Shown here: one piece after another, positions 1 through 8,652 of the stretch
Numbering within the stretch: position 1 is the stretch's first letter
Layout of the letters: each line of letters begins with the position of its first letter
DNA from: an uncultured Tenacibaculum sp.
GTDB taxonomy: Bacteria > Bacteroidota > Bacteroidia > Flavobacteriales > Flavobacteriaceae
NCBI GenBank assembly: GCA_947497895.1
Contig: CANMIL010000004.1
Span: 279,891-343,890 of the forward strand
Length of the DNA stretch: 64,000 nt
Reading direction: 5' to 3'
The notes under the pieces: model-generated
Seen by the model: only the letters and a program-made list of their open reading frames with translations
Told to the model about the DNA's origin: nothing
Database searches by the model: none
Position numbers and translations under genes: made by a program

Positions 1-416
1 TTCTCTCATTTTCATTTTTATTTATGAGCTGTAAAAGTAATTTAGTCCTTGTATCTAGTGTTAAAGAAACAGTGATTCCAGGGCGTCCTAATATACCATC
101 TTATAGTAACTATATCATTAATTTTAAGATGACCTCTAACTCTTCTATCAATATTGATCGTATTGAAGTAAAAACTGGAGGTAAATGTTACACATGTAAT
201 TACTTATTGAAAGAGAAAAACGGAGCTTCGTATTTAAAGGAGCTTTCTAAACAAGGTACTTACACTCTAGAGATTCCTTTGAAGGATAAATACATTATTT
301 CTTCCATTAACTGTGACAATCAAAAAGAACAGTTACTCATATATTATAATGATGATGGTAAAGACAATAGCTTAACCGTTTCGGAATTTTTAGAAAAAAC
401 AAAAACAATGAGATAG
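1..416 (+). CDS. Lipoprotein of unknown function, 5' end outside window
   Basis: The reading frame is open from the first base. Before the internal ATG at 24 it reads LSFSFLF-M-S-C, a hydrophobic stretch ending in a lipobox, so the true start lies upstream of the window and the ATG at 24 is internal. The mature part (about 128 residues) holds a C-Y-T-C pair near the middle and no domain I recognise. An intrinsic terminator follows directly. Export to the envelope as a lipoprotein is inferred from the lipobox. Confidence 0.7.
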   Translation, partial: LSFSFLFMSCKSNLVLVSSVKETVIPGRPNIPSYSNYIINFKMTSNSSINIDRIEVKTGGKCYTCNYLLKEKNGASYLKELSKQGTYTLEIPLKDKYIISSINCDNQKEQLLIYYNDDGKDNSLTVSEFLEKTKTMR

Positions 417-420
417 TAAA

Positions 421-449
421 AAGAGAAGCATAAAAGCTTCTCTTTTTTT
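421..449 (+). terminator. Intrinsic terminator after the first lipoprotein gene
   Basis: A 9-bp stem (aagagaagc / gcttctctt) with a 6-nt loop is followed by a run of seven T. It starts 4 bases after the stop codon. Confidence 0.85.
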
Positions 450-690
450 ATCACTTGACTAGGAATTTAGATACCCAACCAATTATATCTACATACCCTT
501 CTAACCTGAAATCTTTTTCTAATAATCACTTCTTTTATTTAACATTTCTCAATTAATATTAACAAATGGTTGGGAGGGATAATCGTACTCCAAAGTCTAT
601 TTTTGGCGGTAAAAAAATATTTCTCAAATCTTTTCTCAAAGTCCCTTTAAAAAGTAAAAAAGAAAAACAAGTAAATCAACCACATTTTTT

Positions 691-1806
691 ATGAAAACAC
701 TAAAGCTTTTAACCTTTACCTTAATCGTTCTTTTCATTTCAAGTTGTTCCAATAACGATCAAGACAACAATATGGAAGCCCCTACAAATGAAACACCAGA
801 CAATGGCGGGAGTAATGTTACTATCGAAAAAGTAACTGTTCCGTCGGAGCTAACCTTAGAATCAATTGATTTCTTCGAAAATCAAAAAGGTTTTATAGCA
901 TCAAGTAAGGCGTATCCAACTCCCGAGAGTGAAATATTGCGTTCTATCGATGGAGGAAAAACATGGATCAAAGTTTATGACAACAATTCTTTTTACATCA
1001 ATAAGATTCATGTAAAAAACACAAATGATATATATGCCGTTACTAATAATGGTATTATTATTACTTCAAATAATGGAGGTGATACCTGGACTTTAAACGA
1101 AACTTTTAAAAATAGTGGTTACTATATGACCGATATTTACTTTACAAATGATGACACTGCTTTTATTGTTGGACAGAAAGGAAGTCTTTCCAAAGGTTTT
1201 ATTTTGAAAACTGAAAATAATGGGGATAACTGGATTGATTTGGAAGAAAATTCTAGCAATTCAAATCCTAATTATTCTGAAATCCTAGAGAATAACATTT
1301 TAAATAGCATTATTCACCATGCCCCTAACGATCTATTAATCTTTGGAGGAGGCACTTGGTCTCAAGGCAAAATTTCTATTCGAAATAATAATTTTTGGGA
1401 TATTACTAACAGTATCGTTCCAACTAAAATTGTTGACTTAGCCATTAAAGATGGACTTCTTATCGCAGGAGGAAATAATGGACAAACAAATAGCACATCA
1501 GAAAGAGGTGGTCTTTGTAGTTATAACACGAGCTCAATGACATGGCAATCGATAGATTATAATGCCACAAACAAAATTCATGCAGTTGAAATGAAAGAAA
1601 ATACCATCGTAATCGCAGGAAGAAATAAGTCTGATAACTTAACTGATGGAGAGTTCTTATCTTATTCAAACAATGAAGGTCAAAACTGGACCAGAATACC
1701 GCATGAATATGTAACTGCAGCTTGGAATGATATTTATGCTATATCTGAAACAGAATTCTTAGTAGCAGGTTATAACGGCCTTTTAGTAAAGCTAACTATT
1801 AATTAA
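691..1806 (+). CDS. Lipoprotein with BNR/Asp-box (Ycf48-like) repeats
   Basis: 371 aa. The signal peptide ends in a lipobox with Cys19 (FISSC), followed by an Asn/Asp-rich linker to about residue 45. The rest carries Asp-box-type repeats: S-I-D-G-G-K-T-W at 85-92, S-N-N-G-G-D-T-W at 126-133, E-N-N-G-D-N-W at 175-181 and S-N-N-E-G-Q-N-W at 326-333. These motifs mark beta-propeller folds of the BNR/sialidase and Ycf48 type. Many such proteins are not sialidases, and no catalytic residues are evident, so a binding or scaffold role at the envelope is more likely. The gene stands alone between two terminators. Confidence 0.8.
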   Translation: MKTLKLLTFTLIVLFISSCSNNDQDNNMEAPTNETPDNGGSNVTIEKVTVPSELTLESIDFFENQKGFIASSKAYPTPESEILRSIDGGKTWIKVYDNNSFYINKIHVKNTNDIYAVTNNGIIITSNNGGDTWTLNETFKNSGYYMTDIYFTNDDTAFIVGQKGSLSKGFILKTENNGDNWIDLEENSSNSNPNYSEILENNILNSIIHHAPNDLLIFGGGTWSQGKISIRNNNFWDITNSIVPTKIVDLAIKDGLLIAGGNNGQTNSTSERGGLCSYNTSSMTWQSIDYNATNKIHAVEMKENTIVIAGRNKSDNLTDGEFLSYSNNEGQNWTRIPHEYVTAAWNDIYAISETEFLVAGYNGLLVKLTIN

Positions 1807-1829
1807 AAAACTCATTACTATAAAACTAA

Positions 1830-1860
1830 AAAAGAGGTTGTAATTACAACCTCTTTTTTT
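1830..1860. terminator. Bidirectional terminator between convergent genes
   Basis: A long palindrome (gaggttgtaa / ttacaacctc) is flanked by A-runs on the left and T-runs on the right. It can therefore terminate both the plus-strand BNR lipoprotein gene and the minus-strand DUF1338 gene. Confidence 0.85.
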
Positions 1861-1885
1861 ACACCCAATTAAATTAAAAAAAACT

Positions 1886-2698
1886 TTATGCTTCCTGAAG
1901 TTTCATATCTGTACTTTCAAAGATTTTATCCGCTGATTTAGCGATAAAACCTGAATACAACTCCCCATTATCCATTGGATAACGAAAAGCGAACTCATAG
2001 TAACAAGAAGTTATTTCTTTAGTTAATTCTTGAAAGTCAACAGGAATTTTGTCGGCTAAAACGCTTGATTGCTCAAGTAACTGCTCAGGAGTACCTTTTA
2101 TTTCTCCCCCCGAAGCATTCATTTTAAATCCGTTTTCTTTCAAAAATTCATTAACCTCTTGTAACGATTCGAAAGTACTTAATCGATTTACATCAACTGT
2201 AAAATGATTAGAACAGAAACCATTCACATATAACCAAGCAGCATACTCGCTTTCTTTTTGTAATTTTTCATACAGCTCTAAACTCGGTTGTTCCCATAAT
2301 CGACCTTTAAAAACCAAATCAGCAGGATTTAACTCCTCCGATGGTACACTATCAATCAACCTAGTTACCTCATTTTGTAATGCCTCCGAAAACTCATTTG
2401 TTTTTAACTGACTAATAAAAACTCTTGGAGCGTCTTTATCAGTTTTATGTTCATAATGCTTTGCATATAATTTCTTAGTTTCGAACGTATAATCTCCCTT
2501 TTCTTCATAACCAGCAACTAAAAATGGCGTTGCCAATACCTCTATATTTACTCTTTCATCATCAAAAGTTCTAAAGGCCACATGGTCATTAAAAACCGTA
2601 TTCCCTTTATTCGTAAATAAATCTTTAATTTTTTGAGCAGAAGGCGTTCTATCCGTATACTCATTCCATAATTTGTCGAAAATTGTTATTACATCCAT
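1886..2698 (-). CDS. DUF1338 family protein, HglS-like 2-oxoadipate dioxygenase/decarboxylase candidate
   Basis: 270 aa. The protein matches the DUF1338 family, whose characterised member HglS is an Fe(II) enzyme turning 2-oxoadipate into D-2-hydroxyglutarate in lysine breakdown. Visible candidate metal ligands are His39 (in DHVAFR, with Arg43 four residues on), His165 (SNHFTVD) and Glu235 (YYEFAFRYP), a two-His one-Glu set like that of the family. It is much shorter than Pseudomonas HglS, so it belongs to a short subgroup and the exact substrate is uncertain. It is divergent from an Lrp regulator and a FAD/Fe-S dehydrogenase that could take the next step. Confidence 0.75.
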   Translation of the reverse strand: MDVITIFDKLWNEYTDRTPSAQKIKDLFTNKGNTVFNDHVAFRTFDDERVNIEVLATPFLVAGYEEKGDYTFETKKLYAKHYEHKTDKDAPRVFISQLKTNEFSEALQNEVTRLIDSVPSEELNPADLVFKGRLWEQPSLELYEKLQKESEYAAWLYVNGFCSNHFTVDVNRLSTFESLQEVNEFLKENGFKMNASGGEIKGTPEQLLEQSSVLADKIPVDFQELTKEITSCYYEFAFRYPMDNGELYSGFIAKSADKIFESTDMKLQEA

Positions 2699-2809
2699 AA
2701 CTAAACATTTTATTCACTACGTGAGATTAAATACTCGACGTGTTCGTCGATTTTTTTATAAAAATTAGCTCAAAACTCTTACTTTATCCTCTTTTAAGAA
2801 TTTATGATA

Positions 2810-2843
2810 CAAAAATAAATCATTTTACTTCTTTAAAAACCAA
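2810..2843 (-). promoter_or_regulatory. Candidate promoter of the DUF1338 gene
   Basis: On the minus strand TTG (2843-2841), a 23-nt spacer and TATTTTTG (2817-2810) fit the Flavobacterium consensus TTG-N17..23-TAnnTTTG. The -7 element lies 111 bases upstream of the start codon, leaving a fairly long leader. Confidence 0.45.
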
Positions 2844-2883
2844 ATAACAACTAAATTTACACTCATAAACACTGTTTTATGTT

Positions 2884-2906
2884 AAATTGATTTTAAAAAT
2901 CAATTT
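2884..2906. promoter_or_regulatory. Perfect palindrome, candidate Lrp operator
   Basis: Arms aaattgatttt and aaaatcaattt around a single central A form a perfect 23-bp palindrome. It sits 40 bases before the lrp-like start in the divergent intergenic region, where an AT-rich dyad would suit autoregulation by an Lrp/AsnC protein. Confidence 0.5.
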
Positions 2907-2946
2907 CATTATACAAACATGTTTTTAAACCTTATTTAAATCCGCC

Positions 2947-3405
2947 ATGGACAATCAATTTGATTATATCGATCAACAGATACTGATTAAACTTCGATCA
3001 GATGCCAGAAAAGCCTTTTCTCAAATTGCAGAAGAGCTGAACGTCTCTAACTCTCTGATACATCAACGAATAAAAAAATTAACAAACGATAAAGTCATAA
3101 AAAATGCAGAATTTATCCTTGATGAGAAAAAATTAGGTTATAAGACAAAATCGTACACTGGAATTCGATTACGTGAAGCCAGATTTGCTAAAAGTGTAAT
3201 GAAAGAATTAGAAAAAATAGAAGAAATCGTAGAATGTAATTTTGTTTCAGGTAATTATGCTATTTTTATTCTCATTTTTGCAAAAGACAATGAACACTTG
3301 CAAAAAATATTATATGACAAGGTTCATTTAATAAACGGAGTGGCGGGCACTGATACATTTATTTCATTTGACACTTGCTTTAAACGTAATTTACCTATAA
3401 AGTAA
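2947..3405 (+). CDS. Lrp/AsnC family transcriptional regulator
   Basis: 152 aa, usual length for the family. An N-terminal winged helix-turn-helix (about residues 6-55, with DYIDQQILIKLRSDAR and SNSLIHQRIKKL) is followed by an alpha/beta RAM ligand-binding domain (about 65-145). Such regulators usually sense amino acids or related metabolites as dimers or octamers. The downstream dehydrogenase gene starts 2 bases after its stop, so the two are co-transcribed. The divergent DUF1338 gene is a likely second target. The ligand is unknown; lysine or an oxoacid intermediate is an inference from the neighbours. Confidence 0.93.
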   Translation: MDNQFDYIDQQILIKLRSDARKAFSQIAEELNVSNSLIHQRIKKLTNDKVIKNAEFILDEKKLGYKTKSYTGIRLREARFAKSVMKELEKIEEIVECNFVSGNYAIFILIFAKDNEHLQKILYDKVHLINGVAGTDTFISFDTCFKRNLPIK

Positions 3406-3407
3406 CA

Positions 3408-6302
3408 ATGGACAACAAACTTAACTATTTACATCAATCGCTAGAAGGGGAAGTTCTTTTTGATAATTTACATAAAAATATTTATGCCACGGATGCTTCT
3501 GTATATCGGAAAATTCCTTTGGCAGTAGCTTATCCTAAAAATAAGGAAGATATTAAAAAGCTAATTGCTTTTGCCAATGAAAATGCCATTACCTTAATTC
3601 CAAGAACCGCTGGAACCTCACTCGCTGGACAATGCGTGGGAGATGGAATTGTTGTTGATGTTTCAAAATACTTTACAAACATGTTAGCCTTCGATGAGAC
3701 TGCAAAAACCATTACCGTAGAACCTGGAATTATTCGAGACGACTTAAATAGGTTCTTAAAACCTTATGGTTTATTTTTCGGACCAAATACCTCAACATCC
3801 AACCGCTGTATGATTGGGGGAATGGTAGGTAATAATTCGTCAGGAAGCACCTCTATTCAATATGGTGTTACTCGTGATAAAGTTGTTGCTATTGGTGGTT
3901 TATTGAGTGATGGTAGTGAAGTTTCTTTTTATGAAATCAGTTCTCAAGAATTTAAACAAAAAAGACTTGAACAAACTTTAGAAGGAAAAATTTACAAAGC
4001 AATTTATAATGAATTATCACAACCAAGTATTCAACAAGAAATAATTAAAGAATTTCCGAAAGAAAGCATTCATAGAAGAAATACTGGATATGCTGTAGAT
4101 GAATTTTTACACTCTGATTTATTCGGTGGAACTGGTACCGCAATTAATCCAGCCAAATTTTTATCAGGAAGCGAAGGAACTTTAGTTTTTTCAACTGCTA
4201 TTACTATTCAACTGGATGATCTTCCTCCTAGCCATAGCATAATGGTTTGTCCACATTTTACGAGTGTAAACGATAGTTTAAAGGCAACTGTTACAGCCAT
4301 GAATCATAATTTATATACTTGTGAGCTCATGGACAAAGTGATTCTTGATTGTACAAAAAACAATCGTGAACAAGCAAAAAACAGGTTCTTTTTGCAAGGT
4401 GATCCTGAAGCTGTTTTAATGCTCGAAGTTAGTGCTAATTCAATTGAAGATACAGAAATTTTAGCTGATAAGTTGATTGATGATTTAAAAGCCAATGGCT
4501 TCGGATATCATCATCCGAAAGTATATGGTGATGATATACATAAAGTTCATTACTTGCGTAAAGCAGGTTTAGGCTTACTTGGAAATATGGTTGGTGATAT
4601 GAAAGCTGTTGCTTGTATAGAAGATACGGCAGTTGCTTTAGAAGATTTACCCGAATATATAGAAGAATTTACTCAGATTATGACAAAGTACGAGCAAGAA
4701 GCTGTTTATTATGCTCATGCTGGTGCTGGAGAACTACACTTACGACCTATTTTAAATTTAAAGAAACAAGAAGATGTCGTTTTATTCAGAAAGATTACCA
4801 CAGAAACTGCTGAATTAGTTAAGAAATATAAAGGCTCGTTTAGTGGTGAGCATGGTGATGGTATTGTTCGTGCCGAGTTCATTCCTTTAATGATCGGTCA
4901 AAAGAACTATGAATTATTACGAAGAATAAAAAAGGCTTTCGATCCAAATAATGTGTTCAACAAAGGTAAAATCACCGATGCCTATGCAATGGATGAAAAC
5001 CTACGTTATGAAATTGATCGTGCAGAACCTAATATTACCACTATACAAGATTTTTCTGATAGTGAAGGTATTTTAAAATTAGCAGAAAAATGTAATGGAT
5101 CAGGTGATTGCCGTAAATCTCCAGAAGCTGGAGGTACTTTGTGTCCAAGTTATCGTGCCACTAGAAACGAAAAAGAAACTACAAGAGCAAGAGCCAATAC
5201 ATTAAGAGAGGTCCTTACTAATAATAACGCAAAAAACAAATTTGATTCAAAAGAGTTAAAACAAGTTTTAGACTTATGCCTCAGTTGTAAGGCCTGTGCG
5301 AGTGAATGCCCAAGTAATGTTGACATCGCTTCAATGAAAGCGGAATTTTTGTATCAATACCAAGAAACTAATGGATATTCTTTCAGAAGTAAGTTATTCG
5401 CAAACAACGCTAAATACAATAAGTTAGGGAGTAAATTTCCCGCATTAACAAACTTTTTTACCAATACATTGTTAGCTAAAAAGGTTATGGGAGTAGCTCC
5501 AAAGAGAACGGTACCTAAATTAGCAAAACAATCATTAAAAGCTTGGTTAAAAAATCATCAAGAAACAATCTCAGAAAAAGTTGTTTATCTTTTTAATGAT
5601 GAATTCACCAATTATTACGATACGGAAATTGGAAAAGATACCGTTTTCGTTTTAGAAAAACTCGGCTACCAAGTAAAGATCAGTAATCATGAAGAAAGTG
5701 GTCGTAGTTATATTTCAAAAGGATTCTTAAAAGAAGCCAAAGATATTGCCAATAAAAATGTGGCTATTTTTAAAGATTTGATTAGTAAAAATTCGCCATT
5801 AGTGGGTATTGAACCTTCAGCAATATTAACCTTTAGAGATGAATATATTCGATTAGCAGACGATAAAGAATCTGCAAAGAGAATTGCCGACAATACCTTT
5901 ACTATCGAAGAATTTTTAGCGAATGAACATGAAAATAATCACATTGACACATCGTTATTTACGACTGAAACAAAGCATTTAAAAATTCATGGTCATTGTC
6001 ATCAGAAAGCTTTGTCAAGTACGCACTCCTCATTTAAAGTATTGAATATTCCAAAGAACTTCAAGGTTACCATTATGAATACTGGGTGCTGTGGAATGGC
6101 TGGATCTTTTGGTTACGAAAAAGAGCATTATGAGGTAAGCATGCAAGTTGGAGAGGATACTCTTTTTCCAAAGGTTAGAAACTGTGATAAGGACACAGAA
6201 ATTGTGGCTGCTGGTACAAGTTGTAGACATCAAATTTATGATGGAACATACCGTATTGCTAAACACCCTGTAAGTATTTTGAAAGAAGCTTTATTAAGTT
6301 AA
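3408..6302 (+). CDS. FAD-linked and Fe-S D-2-hydroxyacid dehydrogenase (YdiJ/GlcD-GlpC-type fusion)
   Basis: 964 aa. Order of parts: FAD-binding PCMH domain (about 30-270, with PRTAGTSLAGQ at 65-75 and GGMVGNNSSGS near 138-147), FAD-oxidase C-terminal domain (HAGAGELHLRP and GEHGDGIVRAEF), a ferredoxin-like part with Cys562, Cys568 and Cys579 and then C-L-S-C-K-A-C-A-S-E-C-P (Cys624, 627, 630, 634), and a C-terminal CCG domain (GHCHQKA; Cys894-Cys895 in TGCCGMAGSFG). This is the architecture of respiratory D-2-hydroxyglutarate dehydrogenase (YdiJ) and of D-lactate dehydrogenases. The DUF1338 neighbour favours D-2-hydroxyglutarate, but D-lactate or glycolate cannot be excluded. It is translationally close to the Lrp gene. 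Confidence 0.9.
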   Translation: MDNKLNYLHQSLEGEVLFDNLHKNIYATDASVYRKIPLAVAYPKNKEDIKKLIAFANENAITLIPRTAGTSLAGQCVGDGIVVDVSKYFTNMLAFDETAKTITVEPGIIRDDLNRFLKPYGLFFGPNTSTSNRCMIGGMVGNNSSGSTSIQYGVTRDKVVAIGGLLSDGSEVSFYEISSQEFKQKRLEQTLEGKIYKAIYNELSQPSIQQEIIKEFPKESIHRRNTGYAVDEFLHSDLFGGTGTAINPAKFLSGSEGTLVFSTAITIQLDDLPPSHSIMVCPHFTSVNDSLKATVTAMNHNLYTCELMDKVILDCTKNNREQAKNRFFLQGDPEAVLMLEVSANSIEDTEILADKLIDDLKANGFGYHHPKVYGDDIHKVHYLRKAGLGLLGNMVGDMKAVACIEDTAVALEDLPEYIEEFTQIMTKYEQEAVYYAHAGAGELHLRPILNLKKQEDVVLFRKITTETAELVKKYKGSFSGEHGDGIVRAEFIPLMIGQKNYELLRRIKKAFDPNNVFNKGKITDAYAMDENLRYEIDRAEPNITTIQDFSDSEGILKLAEKCNGSGDCRKSPEAGGTLCPSYRATRNEKETTRARANTLREVLTNNNAKNKFDSKELKQVLDLCLSCKACASECPSNVDIASMKAEFLYQYQETNGYSFRSKLFANNAKYNKLGSKFPALTNFFTNTLLAKKVMGVAPKRTVPKLAKQSLKAWLKNHQETISEKVVYLFNDEFTNYYDTEIGKDTVFVLEKLGYQVKISNHEESGRSYISKGFLKEAKDIANKNVAIFKDLISKNSPLVGIEPSAILTFRDEYIRLADDKESAKRIADNTFTIEEFLANEHENNHIDTSLFTTETKHLKIHGHCHQKALSSTHSSFKVLNIPKNFKVTIMNTGCCGMAGSFGYEKEHYEVSMQVGEDTLFPKVRNCDKDTEIVAAGTSCRHQIYDGTYRIAKHPVSILKEALLS

Positions 6303-6492
6303 TAACTAATTTTCGGATATTATTGAGGCTATGTGTAAACAGTTAACACTTCACAAATAAGTTTTAACTTACAATAAAATCGTTACTAATTAGCAAACCA
6401 TCGTCACAAAACACACAAGAAGCTAGCAAACAACAAGTTATACGATAATTATTTCGTATTTTTAACTATTGTGTAATATAAATTTACCTAAT

Positions 6493-6948
6493 ATGTCTAA
6501 AAACAAAATAATCATTAACAACGCGTTGTTGATTTTTGCTGGCATTGTTGGTTTCTTCTTTATTATGAAAATTTCAGGATTAGATAATGTTTCTGAACTC
6601 CGTTTTTTAAATTTTGTTTTTGTGTTCTGGGGAATAAACAGAGCTATAAAAACAAACATTAAAACGAATCAAGAAACGCTGTATTTTGAAAATCTATTAA
6701 TAGGTGCAGGAACCTCGATTTTGGCAGTAGGACTGACCATTGTTGGACTAGTAATTTACGTTTCATTTATTGATGGAGCATTTTTAAATGTCCTAGAAGA
6801 CTCCTCTTTTTGGGGTAAAAACTTGAGTTTACCTCTTGTTATTTTTGCATTAGCAATTGAAGGAATCGCTTCTTCTGTTACTTGTGCTTTTATTTTAATG
6901 CAATATTACAAAAACTACAAAGTTTCAAATACCGCATTAGTATCTTAA
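6493..6948 (+). CDS. Small membrane protein of unknown function
   Basis: 151 aa from the ATG at 6493. An in-frame TTG at 6469 would add eight residues but is a weaker start. Four hydrophobic segments are visible (roughly residues 8-25, 34-48, 70-92 and 112-137), giving a likely four-helix inner-membrane protein. No conserved family is recognised. It is monocistronic, with a terminator shared with the convergent OmpA-type gene. Confidence 0.7.
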   Translation: MSKNKIIINNALLIFAGIVGFFFIMKISGLDNVSELRFLNFVFVFWGINRAIKTNIKTNQETLYFENLLIGAGTSILAVGLTIVGLVIYVSFIDGAFLNVLEDSSFWGKNLSLPLVIFALAIEGIASSVTCAFILMQYYKNYKVSNTALVS

Positions 6949-6968
6949 TTAATTAGTATAAAATTAAA

Positions 6969-6998
6969 GAAGGCGGTTTTAATAGAACCGCCTTTTTC
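6969..6998. terminator. Terminator between convergent genes
   Basis: aggcggtt / aaccgcct stem (6971-6978 and 6986-6993) with a 7-nt loop, a T-run on the right and a short A-run on the left. It serves mainly the plus-strand membrane protein gene and possibly the minus-strand OmpA-type gene. Confidence 0.8.
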
Positions 6999-7023
6999 AA
7001 TTTAATTAACTTATATTGTTTGT

Positions 7024-7887
7024 TTAAGGTTCTAATACCTCTTCTCTTGCCATTAAACCGAAAAACTTATCTAGGTTAGGCAAAATCATAATTTTAGTAC
7101 GTCTGTTTCTCGCTCTATTCTTACTTGTGTTGTTTTCAACCAAAGGAACAGAAGATCCTCTTCCTGCTGCAATTAATCTATCAGATTCAATTCCATACTT
7201 TTTCTCCAATACTCTTACAATTGAAGTTGCTCTTTTCACACTTAAATCCCAGTTATCTTCGATTACCTCATTTCTAATTGGTCTTGAGTCAGTATGACCT
7301 TCAATCATTACTTCCATACTTGGCTCTGATTTAATAATGTCAGCTAATTTTTTAAGAATTCTGTGTGCTTTTCTGTTTACTCTATAGCTCGCCGTATTAA
7401 ATAACATCTTATCTGATACAGAAATCATAACTACCGTATTATCAATATTAATATCAACATCGTCAGTATTCTCTAAATCAGAAGTATCTATCGATTTCTT
7501 TAAACTATGTGAAACTGCCAAATTCATTGAATCTTGCAATGTTTGAGCCTTTGCTAGCTCTGCTTGATCCACGTTCTTAAGTGTTTCTCTCATTTTCCTT
7601 TTCATAGAGTTTGAAATCACAGTATTTCCTACAACATCCAATTTTACATCATTTTCTTTCTGTAAGTCAGAATTGATATCTCTTAATGAATTTAATTTGT
7701 TGTTATAGTTTTCTACTCTCTTTTCAATTTTAGCAAATCGCTGTTCAAGCTGTTCTTTTTCTAATCTGGTTTTTTGCAATGTCCCACGAGTATTTTTATA
7801 CTTTTCCTCTAAGGCAACATACTTTTTTTTCGGCACACAAGAAGTCATTAATAAAGTTGCCGTAATAAATAACGCTAGTTTTTTCAT
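7024..7887 (-). CDS. OmpA family peptidoglycan-binding lipoprotein
   Basis: 287 aa. Signal peptide with lipobox Cys17 (LLMTSC), a basic segment and a predicted coiled coil (about residues 25-80), then a linker and an OmpA/MotB C-terminal domain (about 150-270). Domain marks are GHTDSRP at 197-203, N-W-D-L-S-V-K-R-A at 212-220 and NRRTKI at 261-266, the positions that bind diaminopimelate in the family. It most likely ties the outer membrane to the cell wall. No partner genes adjoin it, so it stands as a single-gene unit. Confidence 0.9.
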   Translation of the reverse strand: MKKLALFITATLLMTSCVPKKKYVALEEKYKNTRGTLQKTRLEKEQLEQRFAKIEKRVENYNNKLNSLRDINSDLQKENDVKLDVVGNTVISNSMKRKMRETLKNVDQAELAKAQTLQDSMNLAVSHSLKKSIDTSDLENTDDVDINIDNTVVMISVSDKMLFNTASYRVNRKAHRILKKLADIIKSEPSMEVMIEGHTDSRPIRNEVIEDNWDLSVKRATSIVRVLEKKYGIESDRLIAAGRGSSVPLVENNTSKNRARNRRTKIMILPNLDKFFGLMAREEVLEP

Positions 7888-8119
7888 CTGTTTATCTTTA
7901 GTGTTAATCGTCAGATGTAACCATTTTTTACAATAATTATTTCATTCAAACTATGCAATCCAATAACTATTCTAAAAGATAGGTTTCATTATCAATTAGT
8001 TTTAGGTTAAACAACCAAAATCTAATTTCCCCTACTAAACAAAATCTAGCTCATTAAATTTTTAACTTAATAGCAACAATAAAAATAACGATATATAAAG
8101 TGAAAATCGAATATCTCAA

Positions 8120-8650
8120 TTACTGAAATAATTGAAAACAAATGAATTTTGAAAAGCTTTCTTTTTTATAAATGCTATGCCCTCCTTCTAAAGTAATTTT
8201 ATTCAAACCAAGTTCCTCAAACCAACTATTTTCAGGAGCGTAAGTATCATTATTTCCAAAATATAAATCAATTTTACAGTCTGGCTTTTCTTTTTCATAA
8301 CGAAGTCTGGTAGATGAAATACATATCAAATTTGAAACTAAATTCGTTTCAACAGCATATTTCCAACCAATAGTTCCTCCAACACTAAACCCTAATAGAA
8401 TTGAGTTCTCAGATATTTCTTCCAATTTTAACTTTTCAACCGCTCTGTCTATTCCTCCATTCACAAATTCGTTATGAATCAATTCCTCCTCTTCTATAGA
8501 GGAATCAATATTTGCTAATTCTCGAACATCATAGAAGATAATTTCAAATTTATTTCTTAGCTCTAAAACGTAATTATAAACCCAATCGATATTCTTACTC
8601 CCCCATAAATCAGATAGTATAATTAGTTTTTTCCTTTCTGTGCTCATCAT
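8120..8650 (-). CDS. Small alpha/beta hydrolase-like protein
   Basis: 176 aa from the first of two in-frame starts (8650 or 8647). The nucleophile elbow G-F-S-V-G-G puts Ser89 in place, Asp135 (FGNNDTYAP) can be the acid and His158 (EGGHS) the base, so a full Ser-Asp-His triad is present in a protein near the lower size limit of the fold. The substrate is unknown. Its start lies 2-5 bases after the stop of the ctlX-like gene, so the two are an operon and the enzyme may act with citrulline or arginine metabolism, or simply be co-transcribed. Confidence 0.75.
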   Translation of the reverse strand: MMSTERKKLIILSDLWGSKNIDWVYNYVLELRNKFEIIFYDVRELANIDSSIEEEELIHNEFVNGGIDRAVEKLKLEEISENSILLGFSVGGTIGWKYAVETNLVSNLICISSTRLRYEKEKPDCKIDLYFGNNDTYAPENSWFEELGLNKITLEGGHSIYKKESFSKFICFQLFQ

Positions 8651-8652
8651 AA

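Noticed and set aside
6469..6492. TTG start for the small membrane protein
   Set aside because: The ATG at 6493 is in frame and gives a usual N-terminus (MSKNK); nothing supports the longer form.
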